Assembly (NCBI GenBank): GCA_944389585.1
Contig: CALXMW010000001.1
Span: forward strand, 71,748 to 135,747
Direction of reading: 5' to 3'
DNA: 64,000 nucleotides
DNA from: an uncultured Kiritimatiellota bacterium
Lineage (GTDB): Bacteria > Verrucomicrobiota > Kiritimatiellia > RFP12 > DVOR01
A program made the translations under genes and the position numbers. Shown here in pieces: positions 15,071 through 23,692 of this stretch. The notes under the pieces were generated by a model. It saw only the letters and a program-made list of their open reading frames with translations. It searched no databases and was not told where the DNA came from. The number at the start of each line of letters is the position of its first letter. The first letter of the stretch is position 1.

Positions 15071-16366
15071 ATGGCACAGGCCGATTATCTGATGGCCGAT
15101 CGCGACGATCGCCCCGAGCAAAGCGCCTTCCAAATGCCGGAGGCTTACGCCGAGGCGCGCCTGGCGCGGCTGTACCGCCAAATCCCGCTGAGCGCGGCGG
15201 ACGAGGCCTTGCTGAGGCGGGCCTTCGCGGCGGCGGCGAGCCTTTACGGCGTCCTCGCGCTGGAGGATTTCTGGCCGCTGTTCAACGCGATGTTCCCGGG
15301 GGCCGTCCCGGCGCGCGCCTTCTTCGCCTTCGCCAAGGTGGCGCGGCACGACTTCCGGGACGGCCCGGGTTTCTTCATCCTCGGGGAGGAAGAGCTGTGG
15401 GGCACGCCGCGGCGCTCGACCGCCCGCGACCGCCTCATCGTCAACCCCGCCTACCTCGACGACGAAGGCTACGCCGACGCCATCGACCTCTACCACCCCC
15501 ACATCGAAACCTACGCACGCCTCGGGGCCGACGCCTTCCTGGCCTGCGCCGAAGGGAACCTCGGCGAACGGCGTGCCGCCTACAAAGGCCACGCGCCCGG
15601 CGAGGTGGCCGAGGCCCTCGCCGAGGCGGAGCGGGAAGACGCGGCCTTCGCGCCGTGGGACGAGGAGACCCTCCGCGCCAGGCGCGACGAACTGAGGCTC
15701 GACGCCCCGCGCGAGCGCCTCCTCCGCACCTACTGCGCCGCGTTGGCCGACCTCTACGGCATCGTGCCGGCCGCCGTGGTCAAAGACGTCCTCGACGCCC
15801 ATCACCCCGGGCTGTTCCAGGAGGAAACGCTCCTGGGCTACCTGGCCTTCACCAACCACCTCGAAGGCCTCCCCTTCGCCGCGCTCGACGCGGGCGAGGA
15901 CGGCACCGTCGTGGTCGACGGCACGCTCCTGGACGCCGACGACCCCAAGGATGCCTACGAAGCCCTCCAAGACGACATCGACCCCGACCTGCCCTATTAC
16001 ATCCCCACCCCCGAGGAAGTCGAGACCCTCGCCCAAGCCGCCGAAGAAGGCGCGCTCGCCCCCTGTTGCGCCGACCCCAAGGCCGAACGCGCCCTCCTCG
16101 CCCTCCTCGACGCCGCCAAAGGCGACCCCGAGGCGCAGGCCTACTTCCGCGACGCCGCGCTCGGCCTCGCGCGCCACCAAGCCTATCTCGACGAAGAGAC
16201 GCTCCGCGACGACCTCACCCACTACGCCCACCAAGCCGGCGTCACCCTCCCGCACGCCAAGCTCAACGCCCTCTGCGAGGCCTTCCCCGCCTACTGCCGG
16301 CACGCCCGCGCACAACCCCTCAAAGGCCACACCCCCGCCGAGGCCGAGGCCCTTATGCTACAATAA
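15071..16366 (+). CDS. conserved-looking protein of unknown function with internal duplication
   Basis: The protein has 431 aa, is acidic, Ala- and Leu-rich, and lacks a signal peptide or membrane span. ATG 15071 is chosen for its AAGGAGG site. Two alpha-helical repeats can be seen: about 50-90, around AAASLYGVLALEDFWPLFNA, and about 222-260, around ALADLYGIVPAAVVKDVLDA. Each consists of an LYG(V/I) helix, an acidic turn and a second helix ending in an aromatic Phe-rich stretch, which suggests one domain duplicated and then joined by a variable linker. A third, weaker helical block follows 360. I recognise no enzyme motif. It lies 20 bases before pyrF in the same direction. Function is not assigned. 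Confidence 0.8.
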   Translation: MAQADYLMADRDDRPEQSAFQMPEAYAEARLARLYRQIPLSAADEALLRRAFAAAASLYGVLALEDFWPLFNAMFPGAVPARAFFAFAKVARHDFRDGPGFFILGEEELWGTPRRSTARDRLIVNPAYLDDEGYADAIDLYHPHIETYARLGADAFLACAEGNLGERRAAYKGHAPGEVAEALAEAEREDAAFAPWDEETLRARRDELRLDAPRERLLRTYCAALADLYGIVPAAVVKDVLDAHHPGLFQEETLLGYLAFTNHLEGLPFAALDAGEDGTVVVDGTLLDADDPKDAYEALQDDIDPDLPYYIPTPEEVETLAQAAEEGALAPCCADPKAERALLALLDAAKGDPEAQAYFRDAALGLARHQAYLDEETLRDDLTHYAHQAGVTLPHAKLNALCEAFPAYCRHARAQPLKGHTPAEAEALMLQ

Positions 16367-16386
16367 GCCAAGAAAGGAACCGACCA

Positions 16387-17103
16387 ATGGCAGAACTCAT
16401 CGTCGCGCTGGACGTGCCGAGCAAAGACGCGGTGTGCAAGACCCTCGTCACCCTCGACGACGCCGTGGACTTCTACAAAATCGGCCTCGAGCTCTTCACC
16501 GCCGAGGGCCCCGACATCGTGCGCCTCGTGCGTGGCGCCGGCAAGCGCGTCTTCCTCGACCTCAAGCTCCACGACATCCCCCGCACCGTCGAGCGCGCCG
16601 TCCGCTCCCTCGGCGGCCTGGGCGTCGACCTCGCCACCATCCACGCCTCCGGCGGCAAGGCCATGATCCGCGCCGCCGCGGACGCCGCCGCCGAGTTCGG
16701 GCCCCGCGCCCCCAAAATCCTCGCCGTCACCTGCCTCACCTCCCTCGACCAAGCCGACCTCGCCGACCTCGGCATCGGCCGCGCCATGCCCGCGCAGGTC
16801 GAGGCCCTCGGCCTCCTGGCCATCCAAAACGGCGCCGACGGCATCGTCTGCTCGCCCAAAGAGGTCGCCGCCATGAACCGCGCCCTCATCCCCGCCGCCC
16901 AAGGCCGCGCCGTCCGCTTCGTCACCCCCGGCGTCCGCCCCGCCGGCGCGGCCGTCGGCGACCAAAAGCGCGTCGCCACCCCCGCCGGCGCCGTGCGCGA
17001 CGGCGCCACCCACCTCGTCGTCGGCCGCCCCATCCTCGAGGCTCCCGACCCCGCCGCCGCCGCCCGCGCCATCCGTGCCGAGATGGACGCGGCCCTCGCC
17101 TAA
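16387..17103 (+). CDS. pyrF: orotidine-5'-phosphate decarboxylase
   Basis: The protein has 238 aa, normal length. PyrF decarboxylates OMP to UMP, the last step of de novo pyrimidine synthesis in the cytoplasm. The N-terminal LIVALDVPS strand is typical, and the catalytic D-x-K-x-x-D array is present as D58, K60 and D63 in LDLKLHDIP. The phosphate-binding region VTPGVRP near 180 and VVGRPILEA near 215 complete the TIM barrel. Start ATG 16387 has AAAGGAA upstream. No other pyr gene is nearby; the flanking genes are an unknown and a DUF721-like gene. Confidence 0.96.
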   Translation: MAELIVALDVPSKDAVCKTLVTLDDAVDFYKIGLELFTAEGPDIVRLVRGAGKRVFLDLKLHDIPRTVERAVRSLGGLGVDLATIHASGGKAMIRAAADAAAEFGPRAPKILAVTCLTSLDQADLADLGIGRAMPAQVEALGLLAIQNGADGIVCSPKEVAAMNRALIPAAQGRAVRFVTPGVRPAGAAVGDQKRVATPAGAVRDGATHLVVGRPILEAPDPAAAARAIRAEMDAALA

Positions 17104-17104
17104 G

Positions 17105-17545
17105 ATGAAAAAATCCCAGGCGTTCGTCACGCGCGGGGCCCCCACCCCGCGCCCCGGCGCCGGGCAGCCCCTGCCCGGACCGCCGGAGCCGCGCGCCTAC
17201 TCCTCGGCCATGCACCCGGCCGACCTGCCGCAGGATCGCGGCATGGCCGGGCCCGTCGGCGCCTACGAGGTGCCGCCCCTCTCGGGCGCCGTCGACGCCA
17301 CCCTCAAGACCCTCGCCGAGCGCCTCCAAGCCGCCCCGCTCAGCGACGCCGAGGCCGCCCTCGACGCCCTCCTCCCCCCCGCCGAGCGCCAGCGCGTGGC
17401 CATCGAGGCCCTCGAGGGCGGGCGGCTCCTCCTCTCGGTGCGCCGCGAGGACCGCTTCCGCTACGCGCGCACCCTCGCGCCCCGCCTCCGCGCCGCCCTC
17501 GCCCCCGCGCACGGCCCGCTGGACATCCGCCTCATCGACCGCTGA
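17105..17545 (+). CDS. small protein with DUF721/DciA-like C-terminus
   Basis: The protein has 146 aa. Start ATG 17105 lies one base after the pyrF stop. The first 55 residues are Pro/Gly/Ala-rich and probably disordered. The C-terminal part contains GGRLLLSVRREDRFRYART and ends HGPLDIRLIDR. This pattern (short hydrophobic strand, charged helix, terminal strand) resembles the DUF721 domain of DciA-type helicase loaders and related proteins, but the match is by eye and weak. It is probably translated with pyrF and waaA in one operon. Confidence 0.6.
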   Translation: MKKSQAFVTRGAPTPRPGAGQPLPGPPEPRAYSSAMHPADLPQDRGMAGPVGAYEVPPLSGAVDATLKTLAERLQAAPLSDAEAALDALLPPAERQRVAIEALEGGRLLLSVRREDRFRYARTLAPRLRAALAPAHGPLDIRLIDR

Positions 17546-17550
17546 ACGCC

Positions 17551-18849
17551 ATGAAATGGTTCGTCTATAACCTCCTCTTCGCCGTCGCCTACGTGCTGAT
17601 GATTCCCAAGTTCCTCCTGCGCATGGCCAAGCGCGGCGGCTACGCCAACCGCTTCGCCGACCGCTTCGGGCGCTACCCCAAGGCCATCCGCGAGCGCCTC
17701 GCCGACGGCACGCCGCGCCTCTGGATCCACGCCGTCTCCGTGGGCGAGGTCGCCGTGGCCGGGCAGCTGATGGACGAGCTCCGCCGCCAACGCCCCGGCC
17801 TGGCCTTCGTCCTCTCCGTCACCAGCAGCACTGGTTGGGCCCAGGCGGGGAAGCACCTCGGCCCCGACGACGTCCTCATCTACAACCCGCTCGACTACCC
17901 CGGGTGCGTCCGCCGCGCCCTCCGCGCCGTCAACCCCCTGGCCTACGTCATCACCGAGACCGAGCTCTGGCCCAACATCATTCGCCACGCCACCGACCGC
18001 GCCATCCCCGCCTTCCTCGTCAACGCCCGCATCTCCGACCGCAGCGCCCCCGGCTACCGCCGCCTCCGCTGGTGGTTCGGCCCCGTCCTCAACCGCCTCG
18101 ACCACGTCTACGCCCAAAGCGACCTCGATGCCCGCCGCCTGGCCGACGCCGGCTGCGACCCCGCCCGCATCACCGTCACCGGCACCATGAAGTTCGACGT
18201 CGCCCGGCGCGCCCCCGCCAAGGAAGCCGAGCTCAGCGCCTACCTCCAAGCCGCCGGCTTCGACCCCGCCGCGCCCCTCCTCCTCGGCGGCTCCACCTGG
18301 CCCGGCGAGGACGCCTTCCTCCTGGCGGCCTACCGCAAGGCCCTCGCCAAACGCCCAGACCTGCGCCTCGCCATCGTGCCGCGCCACTTCGAGAAAGCCG
18401 GCGACGTCGAGGTCGCCATCCGCACCGCGGGCTTCCCCTGCCTGCGCAAATCCCGCGCCGAAAACCCCGAGCGCCAGCCCAAGGACGCCGTCCTCCTGGC
18501 CGACACCACCGGCGAGCTCATGGGCTTCTACGGCCTGGCGAACGTCGCCTTCGTCGGCAAAAGCCTCTTCGAGAAGGGCGGGCAGAACATGATCGAGCCC
18601 TGCCTCTGCGGCTGCGCCACCGTCGTCGGCCCCCACACCGAGAACTTCCGCCCCGTGATGAGCGACCTCCTGGCGCAGGGCGCCCTCCTCCAAGGGCGCG
18701 ACCTCCCCGACACCGAGGCCCGGCTTCTGGGCCTGCTGGCCGACCCCGCCGCCGCCGAGGCCCTGGGGCAGCGCGCCGCCGCCGCGGTCGAACGCCGCCG
18801 CGGCGCCACCCCGGCCATCGCCGCGGCCATCCTCAAGGCGTTGCCGTAA
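17551..18849 (+). CDS. waaA: 3-deoxy-D-manno-octulosonic acid (Kdo) transferase
   Basis: The protein has 432 aa, normal for WaaA/KdtA, which adds Kdo from CMP-Kdo to the lipid A precursor at the inner membrane. An N-terminal hydrophobic anchor (FVYNLLFAVAYVLMIPKFLL) precedes the GT30 acceptor domain with WIHAVSVGEVAVAGQLMDEL, whose Glu in VGE is the family catalytic base. VITETELWPNII near 133 and KSLFEKGGQNMIEPCLCG near 338 are also diagnostic. It starts 5 bases after the DUF721-like gene. Its last 17 bases overlap the convergent ABC ATPase gene. With LpxA and the LpxC-like protein it indicates a Kdo-lipid A outer membrane. Confidence 0.95.
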   Translation: MKWFVYNLLFAVAYVLMIPKFLLRMAKRGGYANRFADRFGRYPKAIRERLADGTPRLWIHAVSVGEVAVAGQLMDELRRQRPGLAFVLSVTSSTGWAQAGKHLGPDDVLIYNPLDYPGCVRRALRAVNPLAYVITETELWPNIIRHATDRAIPAFLVNARISDRSAPGYRRLRWWFGPVLNRLDHVYAQSDLDARRLADAGCDPARITVTGTMKFDVARRAPAKEAELSAYLQAAGFDPAAPLLLGGSTWPGEDAFLLAAYRKALAKRPDLRLAIVPRHFEKAGDVEVAIRTAGFPCLRKSRAENPERQPKDAVLLADTTGELMGFYGLANVAFVGKSLFEKGGQNMIEPCLCGCATVVGPHTENFRPVMSDLLAQGALLQGRDLPDTEARLLGLLADPAAAEALGQRAAAAVERRRGATPAIAAAILKALP

Positions 18850-19585
18850 GGGCGGCCGAGACGTCCGGCACGGCGGCGAGAAGCGCCTTCGTGTAGGCGT
18901 GCCGGGGATTGGCGAAGACCGCCTTGGCCTCGCCGCGCTCGACGATCTCGCCTGCGTGCATGACGATCAGACGGTCGCAGACGGTGCGCACGACGGCCAG
19001 ATCGTGGGAAATCAGCAGGATGGTCAGGTTCCGCCGGGAGCGGAGGTCGGCCAGCAGATTGAGCACGCGCGCCTGCACCGAGACGTCGAGGGCGGAGACC
19101 GGCTCGTCCGCGACGAGAACGCGCGGATCCATGGCCAGGGCGCGGGCGATGGAGACGCGCTGGCACTGGCCGCCGGAGAGCTCGCGCGGGTAGGCGCCGG
19201 CCACGTCGGCAGGGAGCCCCACCTCGTCAAGGAGCGTGGCGATGCGCCCGGCGCGGTCGGCGGGCGGACACAGGCGGTGGACGGCGAGCACCTCGGCGAG
19301 CGCGTCGCCGATCGTCTTGCGCGGGTTGAGCGAGCCGACGGCGTCCTGAAAGATCATCTGCACGGCCCCGCGCGGCATGTGCGCGAAGGCCAGCGTGCCC
19401 GAGGCGACCGGCTGCAGTCGGCAGAGCGCCTTGGCCAGCGTGCTCTTGCCGCACCCAGATTCCCCGACGATGCCGAAAAACTCATTCTCGCGCACGTCGA
19501 AGGTGACGCCTTTGACGGCGCGGAAGGGCGGCTTGCCCGGCCGGGGATACTCAATGACAAGATCTTTGACGGAAAGGATGTTCAT
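18833..19585 (-). CDS. OppF/DppF-type ABC transporter ATP-binding protein
   Basis: The protein has 250 aa. Walker A is GESGCGKST near 40, the signature is LSGGQCQRVSIARALA, Walker B is VLVADEPVSALD, and the H-loop is LLISHD. GQ-QRVSIARAL with EPVSALDVSVQ is typical of the oligopeptide/nickel importer ATPases. No permease or binding-protein gene is adjacent, so its partners must lie elsewhere or it has been recruited to another role. It starts inside the tonB stop (ATGA) and is the last gene of the thyX-tonB operon. It may have lost the C-terminal oligopeptide-binding extension seen in longer family members. Confidence 0.85.
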   Translation of the reverse strand: MNILSVKDLVIEYPRPGKPPFRAVKGVTFDVRENEFFGIVGESGCGKSTLAKALCRLQPVASGTLAFAHMPRGAVQMIFQDAVGSLNPRKTIGDALAEVLAVHRLCPPADRAGRIATLLDEVGLPADVAGAYPRELSGGQCQRVSIARALAMDPRVLVADEPVSALDVSVQARVLNLLADLRSRRNLTILLISHDLAVVRTVCDRLIVMHAGEIVERGEAKAVFANPRHAYTKALLAAVPDVSAALTATP

Positions 19586-20316
19586 CAGCGGAGCCTGTAT
19601 TCGATGGGCTGGATCAAACGCCCGGGGCCGTTGGCGAAGCGGGCGCTACGGATCATGCGGAGCGCGGCCCGGTCAAGGACGTCGTGGCCGCTGGAGGCGT
19701 GGATGGCGGCCTCGGCCAGCGTGCCGTCGGCATTGACGCGCAGATCCAGGACGACGGTGCCCTCCCAGCCGTTGCGGCGGGCGACGGCGGGATAGGACTT
19801 GCGCAGGCGGGTGAGGTCGGTGAGCAGGCGCGGCTTCCGCTCCAACCGCGCGGTATCCCCCGCGGCGGCGCGCGCCTCCTCCGCGGCCGGGGCCTCCCGC
19901 GCGGGCGGCAGGGCGATCTCGGGGAGCGTCGTCCGCTCCGGCGCCCACGCCGGCGGCAAGGTCGGCGCCGGCAACAAATCCGGCGTCGCGGGCACGGCAA
20001 GCGGCGGCGGGGGCGGCAGGGCGACGGGCGCCTCCGCGCCGCCGGTGAGATAGGGCGCGGCCTCGGGGATCGGCAGGGGGCGCGCGGCGGGGCGCGCGGC
20101 CTCGGCGGGCGCGACGGGCGTGAGACTCTCGGTCTCGGCAAGGGTCAGCTCGATGGAATCGGCCATCAGGCGCGGGCTGGGCGCGGAGGGCCGCGGCCCC
20201 GCGATAAGCCACGCGGCGGCGAGCGCGGCCAGGAAGTGCAGGCCAAGCGCCGCGGCCCAGAGGGCGGCCTCGCGGGACGCCGCGGCGCAGGCCCTCACCG
20301 CCCAAGGCATCCTCAC
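19585..20316 (-). CDS. tonB: TonB family energy transducer
   Basis: The protein has 243 aa. A short cytoplasmic start is followed by one membrane helix (about 20-39), a long Pro/Ala-rich spacer (about 70-135) that would cross the periplasm, and a C-terminal TonB domain (about 165-243). The TonB domain is recognised by SYPAVARRNGWEGTVVLDLR and SSGHDVLDRAALRMIRSARF. It links the proton-driven ExbBD motor to outer-membrane receptors such as the one at 12491-14599. It overlaps exbD upstream and the ABC ATPase gene downstream by four bases each. Confidence 0.93.
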   Translation of the reverse strand: MRMPWAVRACAAASREAALWAAALGLHFLAALAAAWLIAGPRPSAPSPRLMADSIELTLAETESLTPVAPAEAARPAARPLPIPEAAPYLTGGAEAPVALPPPPPLAVPATPDLLPAPTLPPAWAPERTTLPEIALPPAREAPAAEEARAAAGDTARLERKPRLLTDLTRLRKSYPAVARRNGWEGTVVLDLRVNADGTLAEAAIHASSGHDVLDRAALRMIRSARFANGPGRLIQPIEYRLR

Positions 20317-20714
20317 TTCCCCTTCTCGACTTGGTAGGTGACCTTGTTCACGCCCTCGGCGCGGAGGGCGGCCATCAATTCGAGCGCGGGGCCGGCGTGC
20401 GCCTGGCGGTCGGCCCGGATGACGACGGGCAGACCCAGGGTCTTGGCGCGAAGGGCGGCGGCCTCGACGGCGGCGGGGGCGGGCATCGGCGTGCGGCCGT
20501 CGAGCAGGATCTCGTCGGCGGGGGTGAGGACGAGCTGGACGCTGTCGCCATGGGTGACGGCGCCGTCGGCGCGGGGCAGCTCCACGCGCAGGCCGCGCTG
20601 GACGGTCATGCTCAGGAAGGCGTAGACGAAGAAGACGATGAGCAGGAAGACGACGTCCATGATAGGCGTCATCTCCAGGCGCGCGCCGGGCCCCTCGTCC
20701 TCCCCCAACCTCAC
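20313..20714 (-). CDS. exbD: ExbD biopolymer transport protein
   Basis: The protein has 133 aa. The start is GTG at 20714, sharing bases with the exbB stop; no ATG fits the family length. Residues 13-35 (LEMTPIMDVVFLLIVFFVYA) form the single membrane helix with the essential Asp (D19), the proton-carrying residue of the ExbBD motor. The periplasmic domain follows, with ADGAVTHGDSVQLVLTPADE and a typical closing strand NKVTYQVEKGK. The four-base overlaps on both sides imply coupled translation with exbB and tonB. Confidence 0.92.
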   Translation of the reverse strand: MRLGEDEGPGARLEMTPIMDVVFLLIVFFVYAFLSMTVQRGLRVELPRADGAVTHGDSVQLVLTPADEILLDGRTPMPAPAAVEAAALRAKTLGLPVVIRADRQAHAGPALELMAALRAEGVNKVTYQVEKGK

Positions 20715-21337
20715 GGCGCGGCCTCCGCGGCGCGTTCGGCGGCGGTCATGGCCGCCTCCATCGCGCGGGTCTGGGCCCGGTGCCAGACGCGCCCGGCGTT
20801 GAGCGGGATGAGCGCGCCGATGGAGACGACGAGCCCCGCGGCGGTGGTGATGAGCGCCTCGGCGATGCCGCCGGCCACGCCGGTGGGATCGTCGACGCCC
20901 ATCGAGCCCATGAGGTCGAAGGAGGCGATGATGCCGGTGACGGTGCCGAGGATGCCGAGCATCGGGGCCAGAGTGACGATGGTGTCGAGCACGCCCAGCC
21001 CACGGGCCAGGCGGCGCAAGGCGGCGCGGGCCTCGGCCTCGAGCGCCTCGGCGAAGGGCAGGTCGGCGCGCCCGAGCGCGGCGGCGAGGACGGCGCCGTA
21101 GGGCGAGGCGCCCTGCGCGGCGAGGGCCTTCGCGGCCTGCCGGTCGCCCGCGCGGAGCGCGTCGAGTGCCTTGCCCCACAGCGGCGCGCCGGCGCGTTCG
21201 GCGAGGGCGTGGAAGGCCCATTGCAGCGCCTTGCGCAGGACGACGAGGGCCACGATGAGCGAGCAGAGGGCGATGGGCCACATCACGGGCCCGCCGCGCC
21301 GCATCACGGTGGCGATGAGCTCGAGCGCGCCGTCCAT
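20711..21337 (-). CDS. exbB: ExbB/TolQ/MotA-family proton channel protein
   Basis: The protein has 208 aa. One membrane helix lies near residues 20-37 (PVMWPIALCSLIVALVVL), a cytoplasmic domain spans about 45-110, and two further helices lie near 117-137 and 158-180. The helix-2 signature APMLGILGTVTGII, with its conserved Pro, Gly and Thr, and GGIAEALITTAAGLVVSI in helix 3 are classic for ExbB. With ExbD it forms the pentamer-dimer motor that energises TonB. It overlaps the upstream lipoprotein gene by ATGA. Confidence 0.94.
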   Translation of the reverse strand: MDGALELIATVMRRGGPVMWPIALCSLIVALVVLRKALQWAFHALAERAGAPLWGKALDALRAGDRQAAKALAAQGASPYGAVLAAALGRADLPFAEALEAEARAALRRLARGLGVLDTIVTLAPMLGILGTVTGIIASFDLMGSMGVDDPTGVAGGIAEALITTAAGLVVSIGALIPLNAGRVWHRAQTRAMEAAMTAAERAAEAAP

Positions 21338-22806
21338 CAGCGGCCCTTCCGCGCGGCGCCGGGGAGGCGCACCGTGTAAGTCTCGCCGGCGGCGGGCTTG
21401 GCGGCGGGGAAGCGGATCATATTGTCGAGCGCCAGGTCGGGCGTGCCGAGGGCGTCGGAGGCCTCGGCCGCGGCGGGGTCATAGGCCCAGGAGCCGGGGA
21501 GGCGCACCCAGACGGCGCCGGGGCGGACGCCGGGGCGGGCCTCGAGGGTGAGAACGAGGGCGCCGTCGGCGTCGAGGCGGGGCGGGAGCACCCGCCAGCG
21601 GCCGTCGGCGATGCGGGCGTCGAGGGCGGGGTCGCCGTAGAAGCAGACGACGTCGCGGTCGTGGAGGTGGCCGACGCGGTCTTGGAGGGCCTTCTGCACC
21701 TCGGCCTTGCCTTTGCCGGAGGCGGCGAGGCCGGTGGCCCAGGCCTGCAGGCCCGGGGTGACGGGGAAGTTGCCGGTGGATTTGATTTCCTTGAAGCGGA
21801 AGTCCATCATGTCGGGGATGCCGTAGGCGCGGATGGTCTCGACGATGGCGGTGTTGGTGAAGTGGAAGGCTTCGTTGGCGGTGGCGAGGCCGGCGGCGTC
21901 CACGAAGAGGCCTTGGGTGCCCCAACCCTGCGCGCCGAACCAGGTGGTGATGGTGTAGCCCATGAACTGGCGCGCGGCGCCGTCCTTGATCCACGAGAGG
22001 GCCATGCAGTCGGGCTTGTCGACGTCGCCGATGAGGCAGTTGCCGGTGCCGAAGTAGACCTTGGGCTCGTCGCTGCCGGCGGGGTGGCGCTGTTTCTTGG
22101 TGTCGATGGAGAAGAGGCGGCCGTCTTGGTGGACCATCGCCATGTTGGGGCCGCTGTAGCCCATCTGCCAATCGCGCTGGGTGGCGTGGCCGGAGGTGGA
22201 CATGAATTGGACGCGGTCTTTTTGGAGGCGTTCGAGGACGCCCTGGGTGTTGTCGGTGTCGCAGGGCACGTCCAGCACCTTGTCGGTGACGCCGCGCTCC
22301 CACACGTTCATGGTGCCGCGGTGGTCCTCGGTGTAGCGCCAGGCCTTCCGGAAGGCCGTGAGGTCGCACCCCGCGCAGTCGAGCGCGCGCTCGATGGCGA
22401 TGGGGCCGGCCTTGGCGAGGGCCAGGGCGCTCTCGGCGTCGTAGCCGGTGACGACGCCCCAGAAGGTGTCCGCGTAGGGGTCGTCGTCCAACGCGCGGCA
22501 GAGGTTGCTCAGGCAGATGGTCAGGGAGACGCCCGCCTGGGTGGGCTTGACGACGAAGGCGGTGAAGCTGGGCTGGAGCTCGGCCAGGCGCGCCTTGGCC
22601 TCCTCGGGGGTGTGCTCCCACACCAACGTCTCGGCGCCGGGGTGCTTTTGGGCCAGGGCCTCGGCCACGGCCGCCCACGCGGGGTCGTCCATCACGGCCT
22701 TGGAGGCGACGATGGCGTAGGTGTCCTTCGGGGTCTCGACGGGGCGGGGCACGGCGCACCCGGCGAGGGCCAGGGCGGTGAGGGCGAGGAGGGGGGCGTG
22801 GCGCAT
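21337..22806 (-). CDS. gingipain-like (clan CD, C25-type) lipoprotein
   Basis: The protein has 489 aa. ATG 22806 is followed by a lipoprotein signal with lipobox LALAGC (Cys17). A candidate catalytic His-Cys pair is visible. H207 lies in FMSTSGHATQRDWQ after a hydrophobic strand. C257 lies in VYFGTGNCLIGD, with the family-like S-x-x-x-x-D-G-A-A-R-Q-F-M-G-Y-T segment 13-30 residues later. This order (strand-GH, strand-NC, then a Gly-rich strand) matches gingipains and relatives. A C-terminal all-beta domain (about 400-489) could be an immunoglobulin-like cap. The assignment is by motif order only. It sits directly upstream of exbB and overlaps it, so it may act in TonB-dependent uptake, for example by releasing bound nutrients at the surface. 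Confidence 0.55.
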   Translation of the reverse strand: MRHAPLLALTALALAGCAVPRPVETPKDTYAIVASKAVMDDPAWAAVAEALAQKHPGAETLVWEHTPEEAKARLAELQPSFTAFVVKPTQAGVSLTICLSNLCRALDDDPYADTFWGVVTGYDAESALALAKAGPIAIERALDCAGCDLTAFRKAWRYTEDHRGTMNVWERGVTDKVLDVPCDTDNTQGVLERLQKDRVQFMSTSGHATQRDWQMGYSGPNMAMVHQDGRLFSIDTKKQRHPAGSDEPKVYFGTGNCLIGDVDKPDCMALSWIKDGAARQFMGYTITTWFGAQGWGTQGLFVDAAGLATANEAFHFTNTAIVETIRAYGIPDMMDFRFKEIKSTGNFPVTPGLQAWATGLAASGKGKAEVQKALQDRVGHLHDRDVVCFYGDPALDARIADGRWRVLPPRLDADGALVLTLEARPGVRPGAVWVRLPGSWAYDPAAAEASDALGTPDLALDNMIRFPAAKPAAGETYTVRLPGAARKGR

Positions 22807-22817
22807 GGCGGGCTCCT

Positions 22818-23660
22818 TCAGCCGATGGAGAGCAGGTTGTCGACGGCGGCCATGAAGGCCTTGGCCGCGGGGGTGTCCGGATGGGCGGCCACGAAGGGCT
22901 TGCCCTCGTCGCCGCTCTCGCCGATCTCGGTGGCGATGGGGAGTTTGCCGAGGAAGGGCAGGCCGTAACGCTTGGCCAGCGCCTCGCCGCCGCCGGTCTT
23001 GAAGATGGGCGTGAACGTGCCGCAGTGAGGGCAGGTGAAGCCGCTCATGTTCTCGATCACGCCGGCGATGCGCAGCCCCAGCTGGTTGCAGAAGGTGATG
23101 GATTTGCTCACGTCCAGCGTCGCCACCTGCTGCGGCGTCGTCACCAGGATGGCCTCCGCGCTGGGGATGAGCTGGCAGATGGAGAGCGGCTCGTCGCCCG
23201 TGCCGGGGGGGCAGTCGACGATGAGGTAATCCAGGTCGCCCCACCGCACCTCGCCGATGAACTGCTTGATGACGCCGGCCTTCAGCGGGCCGCGCCAAAC
23301 GATCGGCTCGTCCTCTTTCTCCAGGATGAGGCCGGTGGACATCACCTTCAGCCCCTCGGCCGTCTCCAGCGGGATGAGCTTCTCGCCGTCGCCCATCGCC
23401 CGCTGGCCCTGCAGGCCCAGGATTTTTGGGATGCTCGGGCCGTGGACGTCCACGTCCAGCAGGCCCACCGCCTGGCCGCGCAGGCGCAGGCCCAGCGCCA
23501 GGTTCGCCGCCACCGTGCTTTTCCCCACGCCGCCTTTGCCCGAGAGCACCACGAAGACGTGTTTGATGCGCTCCAGCGTCGGCTTCACCGGGTCTTCCTT
23601 CGGCGTGGAGCACGAGCCCTTGCTCGCGCACGCCGCGCAATCGCCATTGCAATCTGCCAT
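22818..23660 (-). CDS. mrp: Mrp/NBP35 family Fe-S cluster carrier ATPase
   Basis: The protein has 280 aa. ATG 23660 has AAAAGGAG upstream. The deviant Walker A SGKGGVGKST is at about 40-49. The family CPxC motif appears as FTCPHCGTF near 218, where the bridging Fe-S cluster binds in dimers. The N-terminus holds a Cys cluster (C4, C8, C11, C17) resembling the N-terminal ferredoxin-like segment of NBP35 and some bacterial ApbC proteins. Known relatives deliver Fe-S clusters to apoproteins in the cytoplasm. The gene follows thyX by 32 bases; nifU-nifS for cluster assembly lie about 10 kb away. Confidence 0.9.
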   Translation of the reverse strand: MADCNGDCAACASKGSCSTPKEDPVKPTLERIKHVFVVLSGKGGVGKSTVAANLALGLRLRGQAVGLLDVDVHGPSIPKILGLQGQRAMGDGEKLIPLETAEGLKVMSTGLILEKEDEPIVWRGPLKAGVIKQFIGEVRWGDLDYLIVDCPPGTGDEPLSICQLIPSAEAILVTTPQQVATLDVSKSITFCNQLGLRIAGVIENMSGFTCPHCGTFTPIFKTGGGEALAKRYGLPFLGKLPIATEIGESGDEGKPFVAAHPDTPAAKAFMAAVDNLLSIG

Positions 23661-23692
23661 GATGAGACTCCTTTTCTCGTTCGGTTCCAAAG

